NCBI GenBank assembly: GCA_020859965.1
Contig: JAJBVF010000261.1
Coordinates: forward strand, 1-7,617
From: Clostridiales bacterium
Lineage (GTDB): Bacteria > Bacillota > Clostridia > Lachnospirales > Lachnospiraceae
DNA: 7,617 bases
Reading direction: 5' to 3'
The notes beneath the pieces are model-generated. The model saw nothing but the letters and a program-made list of their open reading frames with translations. It was not told the DNA's origin and made no database searches. Shown piece after piece: positions 1-7,002 of the stretch; positions within the stretch are counted from its first letter, which is position 1, and every line of letters begins with the position of its first letter. The position numbers and the translations under genes were made by a program.

Positions 1-1598
1 GCCAGCTCACCGATTGCTACGGACACGCCGCCAGCGCCAAAATCGTTGCATTTTTTGATCAGACGGCTGACCTCCGGACGGCGGAACAGTCTCTGCAGCT
101 TGCGCTCCGTCGGTGCGTTTCCTTTCTGTACCTCTGCGCCGCAGACCTCAATAGAAGCCTCGGTATGCACCTTGGAAGAGCCGGTCGCGCCGCCGATACC
201 ATCGCGGCCTGTCCGTCCGCCGAGCAAAATAATGATATCGCCCGGGTCCGAATTTTCACGGATGACTGCACTCCGCGGAGCCGCCGCCATCACCGCCCCG
301 ATCTCCATACGCTTTGCCACATAGTTCGGGTGATAAACTTCTTTCACATAACCGGTCGCAAGACCAATCTGATTGCCATAGGAACTGTATCCGTGTGCCG
401 CCTCCCGCACCAGCTTTTTCTGCGGCAGCTTACCCTTCAGTGTCTGCGACGCCGGCACGGTCGGATCTGCAGCACCGGTCACGCGCATGGCCTGATATAC
501 ATAGGTGCGTCCGGAAAGCGGATCGCGGATCGCGCCGCCCAGACACGTTGCCGCGCCACCGAACGGTTCAATCTCAGTCGGATGATTGTGCGTCTCATTT
601 TTGAAATTCACAAGCCACTCTTCTGTCGTCTTCTTCATCGTGCCGTCAGCATCCGGACGTTCCACCTCGATCGGTACCACGATACTGCAGGCGTTGATCT
701 CATCTGACTCTTCCTGATCATTCAATTTGCCTTCTTTTTTCAGTTTGCGCATCGCAAGCAGAGCCAGATCCATCAGGCAGGGGAACTTTCCTTCTTTTCC
801 TGCAAAAATCTCTTCCCGATCCGCCAGATACTGCTGATAGGTCTTCTCGATCGGTGCACGGTAATAGCCGTCCTCAAAGCTCACGTCCTTCAGCTCCGTG
901 GAGAACGTCGTATGACGGCAATGATCGGACCAGTAGGTATCCAGCACACGGATCTCCGTCACAGTCGGATCCCGGTGCTCCTCGTTTTTAAAATAATTCT
1001 GAATATGCTGGAAATCCCGGAAGGTCATCGCCAGATTCAGCGAATCATACAGACTCTTCAGTTCTGCTTCCGCCATATCAGAAAAGCCGTCAAAAACAGC
1101 GATATCCGCCGGCTCTTCAAACTGTGTCACCAGTGTTTCCGGCTTCTCAAAACCAGCCTCACGGGAATCCACCGGATTAATACAATGGTTTTTCACCGCT
1201 TCAAATTCCTGTTCAGAAAGCGCTCCTTCTACAACATATACGGTCGCGGAGCGGATAATCGGCTCCTCTTCCTCATTCAGAAACTTCACACACTGCTCTG
1301 CGGAATCCGCCCTCTGGTCAAACTGGCCCGGCAGGTATTCCACTGCAAATGCCTTCTCTCCTTCTGAGAAAGGAAACTCTTCTTTATATAATACATCGAC
1401 CGGCGGCTCGGAAAATACGGTCCGACACGCTTCTTCAAAAACATCATCGGAACAATTTTCCACATCATAGCGGATCAAAACCCGGACTCTGCGAAGTCCA
1501 TCGATTCCCAGATAGCTTTTCAGCTCGTGCTCCAGACCCTTTGCAGCCACCGCAAAATTGTCTTTTTTCTCAACATATACTCTCTTTACCCTGCTCAT
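1..1598 (-). CDS. purL: Phosphoribosylformylglycinamidine synthase (FGAM synthase), N-terminal part; runs off the left edge
   Basis: PurL converts formylglycinamide ribonucleotide, ATP and glutamine to the amidine (FGAM) in de novo purine synthesis, in the cytoplasm. I translated the minus strand from ATG at 1598; it stays open for 532 codons to the window edge. Visible motifs are YWSDHCRHTTF (W223, H226, H229) in the linker region, then NETHNHPTEIEPFGGAAT (H337, H339), then CLGGAIRDPLSGR (352-364) and GRTGRDGIGGAT; these belong to the first FGAM-synthase ATP-binding half. The sequence resembles the large clostridial clade, usually about 1,240 residues with a C-terminal glutaminase domain, so more than half should lie outside the window (inference). 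The start is supported by AGGAGG at 1605-1610, six bases upstream of the ATG. It has its own promoter and lies 291 bp downstream of the secreted LRR gene on the same strand. No frameshift or missing motif is seen in this part. Confidence 0.96.
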   Translation of the reverse strand, partial: MSRVKRVYVEKKDNFAVAAKGLEHELKSYLGIDGLRRVRVLIRYDVENCSDDVFEEACRTVFSEPPVDVLYKEEFPFSEGEKAFAVEYLPGQFDQRADSAEQCVKFLNEEEEPIIRSATVYVVEGALSEQEFEAVKNHCINPVDSREAGFEKPETLVTQFEEPADIAVFDGFSDMAEAELKSLYDSLNLAMTFRDFQHIQNYFKNEEHRDPTVTEIRVLDTYWSDHCRHTTFSTELKDVSFEDGYYRAPIEKTYQQYLADREEIFAGKEGKFPCLMDLALLAMRKLKKEGKLNDQEESDEINACSIVVPIEVERPDADGTMKKTTEEWLVNFKNETHNHPTEIEPFGGAATCLGGAIRDPLSGRTYVYQAMRVTGAADPTVPASQTLKGKLPQKKLVREAAHGYSSYGNQIGLATGYVKEVYHPNYVAKRMEIGAVMAAAPRSAVIRENSDPGDIIILLGGRTGRDGIGGATGSSKVHTEASIEVCGAEVQKGNAPTERKLQRLFRRPEVSRLIKKCNDFGAGGVSVAIGEL

Positions 1599-1650
1599 TT
1601 GGCTCCTCCTGTGCTTCAAGCAATGTCTCAGTGTGCATCTGATGATAGTA

Positions 1651-1672
1651 AACGGCAAGACATTTTGTCGTT
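1651..1672. promoter_or_regulatory. Imperfect 22-bp dyad at the purL transcription start
   Basis: The two 11-base halves are complementary at 8 of 11 positions (outer AACG with CGTT, inner CAA with TTG). It abuts the -10 and would cover the predicted start at about 1666. It could be an operator, or a weak hairpin at the 5' end of the purL transcript. Confidence 0.3.
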
Positions 1673-1701
1673 ACTATAGCATACTTGCGGCATTATGACA
1701 A
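1673..1701 (-). promoter_or_regulatory. Sigma-A type promoter of purL
   Basis: Read on the minus strand, TTGTCA (1701-1696) is followed by a 17-base spacer and TATAGT (1678-1673). A TG two bases before the -10 (TGC-TATAGT) makes it an extended -10. The predicted start is near 1666, giving a leader of about 65-70 bases before the purL ATG. That is too short for a purine riboswitch, and I see none. Confidence 0.75.
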
Positions 1702-1718
1702 GATTTTGCGAAAATCTT
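1700..1718. promoter_or_regulatory. Perfect dyad overlapping the purL -35, possible operator
   Basis: AAGATTTT (1700-1707) and AAAATCTT (1711-1718) form a perfect 8-bp inverted repeat around GCG. It touches the -35 hexamer of the purL promoter, where a repressor or activator could act. It does not resemble the Bacillus PurR box (CGAAC type), so no regulator is named. The short spacing would also allow a small RNA or cruciform hairpin. Confidence 0.4.
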
Positions 1719-1796
1719 CCGGTAAAATCCTTTTTCTTTTCACAGATTCTGCGGATTTCTCAAACGCAGCCAATAACCGCCTTTCAGATATGATAA

Positions 1797-1826
1797 ACAG
1801 CGTACACCCCCTGCGGTATACGCTGT
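1797..1826 (-). terminator. Hairpin terminator after the secreted LRR gene
   Basis: ACAGCGTACACC (1797-1808) pairs with GGTATACGCTGT (1815-1826) around a 6-base loop: a 12-bp stem with one mismatched or wobble pair. GATAA (1792-1796) and TTATC (1830-1834) can extend it past a 3-base bulge. It starts about 64 bases after the LRR gene's stop and lies upstream of the purL promoter, so it should isolate the two minus-strand genes. The following T tract on the minus strand is weak (TTTATCAT), so termination may be partial. Confidence 0.6.
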
Positions 1827-1889
1827 CTGTTATCTTCTACTTAGCTGCTGCCGTTTGCTTCCCGAGGTCCGCATCCGGCTTTTCGTCCT

Positions 1890-4800
1890 CTATTTTCGGA
1901 TCACTGCCTTCTTTTTACGGCTCCATGCGGAATAATAAGTTTTTCCGGAGCTGGTCTTATAATAGGTACGGATTCTCACATAGTAGGTCTTTCCCTTTGT
2001 CAGCTTAGACAGAACCTTTTGGGTCTTCGCCGCCCCTTTTACCGTCTTTGTCTTCTTAGTGGAAAAAGAAGAATCCGCGGAATACTGAATCTGATAGCCG
2101 GTCACTTTGGATACCTTGCTCCATTTTACCGTTACCTTCTTTGAGGAAGAATTCGTGACACCCGAAAGCGTCGGTGTCTTCAGGCGCACGATTTTCTTTC
2201 CGGAGCAGGTATTCGTCGTGCTGCCGGAATAAGCGATGACTCTATAATAATAGCTGATCCTGTTTTTATTTTTTACTGCTGTATCTGTATATTTCACGGT
2301 AGAGCCGCTCGTAATCGTCGCGATCGTCTCATACTCCCCGGAGGCAGTTTTTCGCTGCACATAATATCCGGAGGCGCCGGTGACCTTCTTCCATTTTATC
2401 AATACGCCCTTTTTCTTATTTTTGAGGCTGGACACCTTGCCCTTCGCAAGCGTCACCGTGATCTTCACTGTTTTGCTCGCTGCTTTATAATTCTCATCCC
2501 CGGCTGCCGTTACCTTAATCTTCACCGTTCCCGGCTTTACAGCAACCACCACGCCCCCACTGCTGACCGTCGCGATCGTCGTGTCATTTGAAATATAGGT
2601 AATCGTACCGGTTCCACTCGCCGTGATGCTTGTGGCCGAACCCGCAGTGATCGAAGAAGTCTCAGCGGTCGCCGTCACAGTCTGACCTGCCTGCTTTATT
2701 GTAAAACTTCCTTTCACTGTTCCCGTGTAATTGCCTGTACCGGTCACTGTGACAACCGCCGTTCCTGCATTTGTATTATCAGAATAAGATACCGTATAGT
2801 CTGTTCCCCTGGTCAGCGTTGTCGTGGCACTGCCAGCGGTCGTTACCGTGATCGACGGAGTCTTTGCTGTCCCGTCGTATGTATAGCTCGTCGCAGAAAG
2901 AGTCACGGCGCCTGTGGAAATATCCGCCGCACAGATTGTAAAGTCCGTTGTCCCACTCCCGATATAATTTCCCGTACCGGTCACCGTTACCGTCGCAGTA
3001 CCCACATCCGTATTGTTTGAGTAAGATACCGTATAATCCGTACCTTCTTCCAGCATATCATCTCCGATTTCCACAGTGACCGTCGGTTGCTGCTCTGTCC
3101 CATCATAGGTGCAGCTCGTCTCTGATAATGATATCGTTCCCGAAGAAATATCCGCGGTAGCAATCTTAAATGTCACCGTCACCGTACCATAATAGCTTCC
3201 ACAGCCTGTGATCCCGGCCGTCGCCGTACCCACGTCTACATTGTCAGTATAAGAAACCGTATAATCAGTATTCTCAGCCAAAGCGGTGGAACCGTCTGAC
3301 ACTGTAACTGTTTCTTTCGCATCCCCGTCGTAAACCACATCCGATGTACTGATCGTGCAGGCAGCAATACTGTAGAAAAGCACACCTGTAAGAGAATCAT
3401 TGCCAGATCCCACGCTGACGCTCTCCCATGCTGTCATATTGTTTTCATAATATGCACAGGTCAGGTTACTGCAACTGGTGAACGCATAGTCTCCGATTGA
3501 AGTGAGGCCGTTTCCGAGTATGATGGTACTCAATGCTGTACATTTATAAAATGCATAATCACCGATCGTTGTAACGCTGTCTGGAAGCTCGATCTCTGTC
3601 AGTCCGGAACTGCGAAATGCCCAAGTACCAATAGATGTCACACATTCTGACAGCTCAATACCGGTTAACGCGGAACAGTACTCAAACATATAGTCTTCAA
3701 TGGCAGTCACACCGCTTCCAAGTGTCACATTCGCAAGTGACGAACAATCATAAAACACGCCGTTCCCCATAGACGTCACCGAATCCGGAATCTTGACAGA
3801 CGTCAGTCCGCTGCAGCTTTCAAATGCAAAGTCGCCAATCTCAGTCACAGTATCAGGAATCGTAATCTCAGTCAGGGCAGTACAGTCATAAAACGCATAT
3901 TCATTGATTGCAGTTACCCCAGATGGAATCGAGTAAGACGTATCTGTCTTGCCCTTTCCTTCCGGATAAAGAAGCAATGTTTCCTTTGAGTAATCAAACA
4001 ACACTCCATTCGAAGAAGAATAGCAGGTATTGCTATCTTCCACTGTTATCGACTGCAGCGAACTGCAGCCACTAAACGCAGTATCATCAACACTTAGAAC
4101 AGCAGCAGGAATCGTAATTTCCGTCAGCGCACTGCAATCCGCAAACACGTTCGCACCAATCGATGCCACGTTTGATGGAATCTCTATGGAAGCCAAAGAA
4201 GTACATCCGGCAAATGTACAGGCACTCAAAGCTGTCAGCTTCGCCGGCAGCGTAACGCTCACCAGGCTGGTACAATAGGTAAACGCATAGGTCCCAATCG
4301 AGGTAACAGTATCCGGAATCACATTCGTGGAAGCTATATCTGATGTCTGAATCGTCGTCAACGCGCTGCACTCATAAAACGCACTGCTTCCGATTGAAGT
4401 CACGGTATCCGGGATCGTGACCGAAGTCAACGCAGTACAATGATAAAAAGCATAAGCGCCTATAGAAGTCACACCGCTTTCTATCACCACCGAAGTAATA
4501 TAATCTTTATATCCTTCCGAATACCATTCTGCATACGAAGAAGAAGATGCAGCATATGTCCCCATCGCACCGGTGCCGCTGATTGTAAGGGTTCCATCTT
4601 TATCCAGGGTCCATGTCAGACTGGAACTGCTGGATCCGCAGCTGCCTGTCACCGGCCATTCATCTTCAGTCTCTGTCTCTGTTTCAGTCTCTGTTTCGGT
4701 CTCTGTCTCGCTTTCCGTCTCTGTCTCGCTTTCCGTCTCTGTCTCGCTTTCCGTCTCTGTCTCAATGTCTGCATCGGTATCATTCGCAGTTACAGTTTCT

Positions 4801-5117
4801 GCCGCCGTGTCTTCTTCGGCTGTCGCTATCCCCGCATTCGTTTCCGCATCGCTGTCTGTATCCTCATCCGAATCTGTAGTCTCTGTATCTGTCTCCTCTT
4901 TTGCATCAACCGCCGCTATCCCCGTGTCAGTATCCTCGTCCCCGCTCGCTACCGCAATCTCCGCGTCCGCATCTTCATTCACTATATCTTCCATTTCTGC
5001 AGATTCCGATATAGCAGCGGTTTCCAAAGTCTCTGCCTCACTGCAAAGTGCTGCACTTGCCGGAGTCATCACACACAACATCACTGCCAGTGCGGCCGCC
5101 AAAATTCTTCTTTTCAC
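1890..5117 (-). CDS. Secreted BspA-like leucine-rich-repeat protein with Ig-like and Fn3-like domains
   Basis: 1075 residues from GTG at 5117. The GTG is chosen because AGGAGG (5125-5130) lies seven bases upstream and a signal peptide follows at once; the upstream in-frame ATG at 5171 falls on the predicted transcription start. Order: signal peptide (1 to about 22, KRR, hydrophobic core, ASA); acidic Thr/Glu/Asp/Ser stalk (about 26-152) ending in ETETES and ET repeats; a GSCG...GTLTISGTGAMG lead-in; thirteen BspA/LRR_5 repeats of about 23 residues (about 216-560; IGxxAFxxCxxLxxVxIPxxV), the sixth with a long GVLFDYSKETLLLYPEG insertion; three YDG/MBG-like repeats (about 589-807); a bacterial Ig-like domain (about 812-889); two lysine-rich Fn3-like domains (about 894-1075). 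There is no LPXTG, SLH or C-terminal membrane anchor. In this family LRRs often mediate adhesion or host binding; a surface or secreted adhesion role is inference. Confidence 0.93.
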   Translation of the reverse strand: MKRRILAAALAVMLCVMTPASAALCSEAETLETAAISESAEMEDIVNEDADAEIAVASGDEDTDTGIAAVDAKEETDTETTDSDEDTDSDAETNAGIATAEEDTAAETVTANDTDADIETETESETETESETETESETETETETETETETEDEWPVTGSCGSSSSSLTWTLDKDGTLTISGTGAMGTYAASSSSYAEWYSEGYKDYITSVVIESGVTSIGAYAFYHCTALTSVTIPDTVTSIGSSAFYECSALTTIQTSDIASTNVIPDTVTSIGTYAFTYCTSLVSVTLPAKLTALSACTFAGCTSLASIEIPSNVASIGANVFADCSALTEITIPAAVLSVDDTAFSGCSSLQSITVEDSNTCYSSSNGVLFDYSKETLLLYPEGKGKTDTSYSIPSGVTAINEYAFYDCTALTEITIPDTVTEIGDFAFESCSGLTSVKIPDSVTSMGNGVFYDCSSLANVTLGSGVTAIEDYMFEYCSALTGIELSECVTSIGTWAFRSSGLTEIELPDSVTTIGDYAFYKCTALSTIILGNGLTSIGDYAFTSCSNLTCAYYENNMTAWESVSVGSGNDSLTGVLFYSIAACTISTSDVVYDGDAKETVTVSDGSTALAENTDYTVSYTDNVDVGTATAGITGCGSYYGTVTVTFKIATADISSGTISLSETSCTYDGTEQQPTVTVEIGDDMLEEGTDYTVSYSNNTDVGTATVTVTGTGNYIGSGTTDFTICAADISTGAVTLSATSYTYDGTAKTPSITVTTAGSATTTLTRGTDYTVSYSDNTNAGTAVVTVTGTGNYTGTVKGSFTIKQAGQTVTATAETSSITAGSATSITASGTGTITYISNDTTIATVSSGGVVVAVKPGTVKIKVTAAGDENYKAASKTVKITVTLAKGKVSSLKNKKKGVLIKWKKVTGASGYYVQRKTASGEYETIATITSGSTVKYTDTAVKNKNRISYYYRVIAYSGSTTNTCSGKKIVRLKTPTLSGVTNSSSKKVTVKWSKVSKVTGYQIQYSADSSFSTKKTKTVKGAAKTQKVLSKLTKGKTYYVRIRTYYKTSSGKTYYSAWSRKKKAVIRK
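2697..3353 (-). repeat. Three YDG/MBG-like Ig-fold coding repeats
   Basis: Three units of about 64-75 codons each carry YDG near the start, TDYTVSY in the middle, and GTA...G.G.Y.G...F.I at the end. Units two and three (2697-3149) are closest to each other. The first is more diverged (CGSYYGTVTVTFKI). They form a linker between the LRR block and the Ig/Fn3 tail. Confidence 0.8.
3438..4472 (-). repeat. Thirteen BspA-type LRR coding repeats
   Basis: The units are about 69 bp (23 codons) within the secreted protein, each carrying V-T-x-I-G-x-x-A-F-x-x-C-x-x-L. The DNA copies are diverged but clearly related. The second unit carries an extra TSDIASTNV stretch, the sixth a long insertion of about 37 residues, and the eleventh lacks the cysteine (AFRSSGL). 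Confidence 0.85.
4662..4763 (-). repeat. Tandem repeat coding for the Thr/Glu/Ser stalk
   Basis: From 4699 to 4763 an 18-bp unit (gtctctgtctcgctttcc on the plus strand) is present 3.6 times without a change in the full copies; it encodes ETETES. From 4662 to 4698 the array decays into 6-bp units encoding Thr-Glu pairs. All unit lengths are multiples of three, so slippage would change stalk length without breaking the frame. Confidence 0.9.
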
Positions 5118-5179
5118 TGCACTTCCTCCTTCCGCCAGATTTTCGCCGAACCCCCAAATGATTTTATACATTTATGTTC

Positions 5180-5208
5180 ACTATAACACAATGCTTTTCG
5201 CGAAGCAA
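5180..5208 (-). promoter_or_regulatory. Promoter of the secreted LRR gene
   Basis: On the minus strand, TTGCTT (5208-5203), a 17-base spacer and TATAGT (5185-5180). The start near 5173 gives a leader of about 56 bases before the GTG and leaves the ATG at 5171 with no ribosome-binding site. TGCTT and AAGCA arms (5192-5207) around TTCGCG form a dyad inside the spacer and -35. A second overlapping candidate, TTGTGT-N17-TATAAA, starts about 23 bases downstream. Confidence 0.65.
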
Positions 5209-5329
5209 CACTAAAGCAAAAAATAATTCGTAAATTTGCAATTATTTGTAACAATATTGCAATAGGTTGTCACAAAAGCCTTTGAACCTTACCACTTATT
5301 TTTTTCCCTTGCTAAGAAACATTCCGTTC
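5209..5329. promoter_or_regulatory. AT-rich divergent intergenic core with paired TTGTNACAA palindromes
   Basis: No gene is seen here. Two copies of the palindrome TTGTNACAA lie at 5246-5254 and 5267-5275, centres exactly 21 bp apart (two helical turns). TTGCAAT (5236-5242) and ATTGCAA (5256-5262) form a perfect 7-bp inverted repeat overlapping the first copy. The region lies between two divergent promoters, so it could bind a regulator of either gene. The regulator is unknown, and AT-rich DNA gives such matches by chance. Confidence 0.35.
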
Positions 5330-5358
5330 TTGACATTTGCATTCTTTCAGATTATTAT
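5330..5358 (+). promoter_or_regulatory. Promoter of the STAND ATPase gene
   Basis: A consensus -35 TTGACA (5330-5335), a 17-base spacer, and TATTAT (5353-5358). A perfect TATAAT lies three bases further on (5356-5361) but would need a 20-base spacer. The start near 5365 gives a leader of about 55 bases. Confidence 0.75.
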
Positions 5359-5420
5359 AATCGCAAAAAACATAATCATAATTAACTTTTTTTAGATTCA
5401 CTTTAAATGGAGTCAATAAT

Positions 5421-6818
5421 ATGGAACAATTCTATTGTCGCGAAGAAGAACTCAGGAAAATGAATACCAGATATGAAGATGGCGAATTTGAATGTATCAT
5501 CATTTATGGAAGACGCAGGGTCGGAAAAACAGCTTTAATTAACGAATTTTGCAAAGATAAACCCACAATCTTCTTTTCTGCCCTGAATACAACAGGACAG
5601 GAAAATCTGGACTCTCTCTCCAAAGCCATCATGAATTATGAAAAGCCAGAAATGCTGATGACACCAGTATTCCGGGATTACGATGCCGCGTTGGATGAGA
5701 TTACGTCGTTATCCAAACAAAGCCGGATTGTTTTTGTTATCGACGAATACCCCTATCTTGCAAAGGCAAAGCCCGCGATTTCTGCAATGATTCAACACCT
5801 GATTGATCACAAATGGAAAAACTCCAGGCTTTATCTGATTTTATGCGGTTCCTCTATGAGTTTTATGGAAAACCAGGTTCTTGGGCAGGAAAGTCCTTTA
5901 TATGGCCGACGCACTGCCCAGTTCAAAATAAAACCGCTTGACTACAGAGAAACAGCGATGTTCCATCCGGAACATCCTCCTGAAGAGAATGCTCTGATCT
6001 ACGGCATTACCGGGGGAATTCCTCACTATATAAACAAGCTCAATATTAAGAAAGATATTGACACTGCGCTTCTCAACAACCTGTTTGATCGTTCTTCCTA
6101 TCTCTATGAAGAACCGGCAAATCTGCTGAAACAGGAGCTTCGGGAACCGGCAATTTATAATGCGATTATCAAAGCAATCGCAGACGGTGCCTCTCATTTG
6201 AACGAAATTGTCACCAAGGTCGGCGAAACCAGCGGAACCTGTACCAATTATCTGAAAACACGTATGGATCTTGGTATCGTAAAAAAGGAAACTCCAATCA
6301 CTGAAAAACCAGGCAAGAAGACTATCTACCTCCTGGCAGACAATTTTTTCCGTTTCTGGTACCGCTTTGTCCCGGCAAATATCAGCGCGATCGATTCCGG
6401 AAAGATCCAAAAGACCTATCCAAAGATCATAAAACCTCAATTTCCGGATTTTATGGGAATCACTTATGAAAAAATGTGTCAGGATTATCTGCTCTACTAC
6501 GCGGATGATCTTCCCATCGAGTTGAACGAGATTGGACAATGGTGGGGTACCGACCCCAAAAGCAAAAAGCAGGTACAAATTGATATTATAGGAACTCCCG
6601 CTGAAGGAAGAGAATATATCATCGGTTCCTGTAAATATAAAAATGAAAAAATCGGGATGGATGAGCTGGAATTGATGCGCGAATATGCATCTGTATTCGG
6701 AAAAGGAAGTCGATATCATTATTATATTTTTTCCCGGAGCGGTTTTACGGAAGGATTACTTCAGGCAGCTGCAAATGGAGAAGTATCGCTTGTCGGACTT
6801 GATTCAATGTATCAATAG
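5421..6818 (+). CDS. Archaeal-type STAND ATPase with C-terminal DUF234 (PD-(D/E)XK nuclease-like) domain
   Basis: 465 residues; the ATG has GGAG (5409-5412) eight bases upstream. Walker A is GRRRVGKT (30-37). Walker B is IVFVIDEYPYL (103-113, D108 E109). LILCGSSMSFM (139-149) fits the sensor-like strand, and GITGGIPHYI (196-205) is the GGxPxY motif of ATPase_2 (PF01637). Residues about 243-290 look like a winged helix, NFFRFWYRFV (309-318) is typical of the DUF234 junction, and the C-terminal part has YEKMCQDYL (E350), WWG (374-376), QIDIIG (D388) and IIGSCKYKN (K405), a PD-(D/E)XK layout. The usual glutamate of the ExK motif (GECK in relatives) is serine here (S403), so nuclease activity is doubtful. 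Members are widespread, often as lone genes, with unknown role; links to defence or mobile DNA are only suspected. It has its own promoter, and its codons look more AT-rich than those of purL or queT. No partner gene is visible. Confidence 0.9.
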   Translation: MEQFYCREEELRKMNTRYEDGEFECIIIYGRRRVGKTALINEFCKDKPTIFFSALNTTGQENLDSLSKAIMNYEKPEMLMTPVFRDYDAALDEITSLSKQSRIVFVIDEYPYLAKAKPAISAMIQHLIDHKWKNSRLYLILCGSSMSFMENQVLGQESPLYGRRTAQFKIKPLDYRETAMFHPEHPPEENALIYGITGGIPHYINKLNIKKDIDTALLNNLFDRSSYLYEEPANLLKQELREPAIYNAIIKAIADGASHLNEIVTKVGETSGTCTNYLKTRMDLGIVKKETPITEKPGKKTIYLLADNFFRFWYRFVPANISAIDSGKIQKTYPKIIKPQFPDFMGITYEKMCQDYLLYYADDLPIELNEIGQWWGTDPKSKKQVQIDIIGTPAEGREYIIGSCKYKNEKIGMDELELMREYASVFGKGSRYHYYIFSRSGFTEGLLQAAANGEVSLVGLDSMYQ

Positions 6819-6827
6819 AATTCCTGC

Positions 6828-6855
6828 TTGACATTCTGCGCATTTCTGATAGACT
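6828..6855 (+). promoter_or_regulatory. Probable queT promoter
   Basis: A perfect -35 TTGACA (6828-6833), a 16-base spacer, and TAGACT (6850-6855), a four-of-six match to the -10 consensus. It begins ten bases after the ATPase stop codon. The predicted start near 6862 would give queT a leader of about 150 bases. No better promoter is seen nearer to the riboswitch. Confidence 0.55.
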
Positions 6856-6870
6856 CTAGAAAGCGGCAGC

Positions 6871-6908
6871 CTGCGACAGAATTCCACACTTTGTGTGGAA
6901 TTCCGCAG
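6871..6908 (+). other. Strong 16-bp hairpin in the queT leader
   Basis: GAATTCCACAC (6879-6889) and GTGTGGAATTC (6893-6903) pair perfectly around TTT. CTGCG (6871-6875) and CGCAG (6904-6908) extend the stem past an ACA bulge. The octamer AGCCTGCG occurs on both flanks (6868-6875 and 6909-6916). A short GGGA-GCGT-TCCC hairpin follows (6917-6928). There is no T tract, so it is not a standard terminator. It may be a leader structure, a transcript-end stabiliser for the ATPase, or an interspersed palindromic repeat. Confidence 0.7.
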
Positions 6909-6960
6909 AGCCTGCGGGGAGCGTTCCCACTTTCAGCGCCCAGACAGGCAATGTCCGATC

Positions 6961-7002
6961 CGTCTGTTCGTAACCATCCAGACGTAAAACAAAACTAAGG
7001 AG
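6961..7002 (+). ncRNA. preQ1-I riboswitch controlling queT
   Basis: P1 is a perfect 6-bp stem, CGTCTG (6961-6966) with CAGACG (6979-6984). The 12-base loop begins TTC and ends in a cytosine next to P1 (C6978), the position that pairs with preQ1 in characterised members. The A-rich tail TAAAACAAAACTAAGGAG (6985-7002) is the class hallmark. The tail ends in the Shine-Dalgarno AAGGAG (6997-7002), ten bases before the queT ATG. Loop CC (6974-6975) can pair with GG (6999-7000), so ligand binding should hide the ribosome-binding site and lower QueT translation when preQ1 is plentiful. The downstream gene supports the call independently. Confidence 0.9.

Noticed and set aside
165..1642. Several plus-strand frames across the left end
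   Set aside because: They lie opposite purL, whose minus-strand translation matches known motifs throughout. The plus-strand products are Arg/His/Cys-rich and resemble nothing.
3438..4472. Regular repeats that could suggest a CRISPR array
   Set aside because: The units are diverged, in frame, without unique spacers, and translate to BspA-type LRRs.
5115..5171. ATG at 5171 as start of the secreted protein
   Set aside because: It would put 18 polar residues before the signal peptide, has no Shine-Dalgarno, and sits on the predicted transcription start. GTG at 5117 has AGGAGG at ideal spacing.
4573..5214. Plus-strand open frame full of Val-Ser repeats opposite the secreted protein
   Set aside because: It is the antisense shadow of the Thr/Glu repeat codons and acidic stalk. 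It has no ribosome-binding site and no recognisable domain, while the minus strand has a signal peptide and a clear family.
5356..5361. Perfect TATAAT as the ATPase -10
   Set aside because: It would leave a 20-base spacer to TTGACA. TATTAT three bases upstream gives the optimal 17, so the perfect hexamer is kept only as an alternative.
5898..6719. Minus-strand 273-residue open frame inside the ATPase gene
   Set aside because: The plus strand carries Walker A, Walker B and DUF234 motifs over the same bases. The antisense frame has no domain and no ribosome-binding site I can see.
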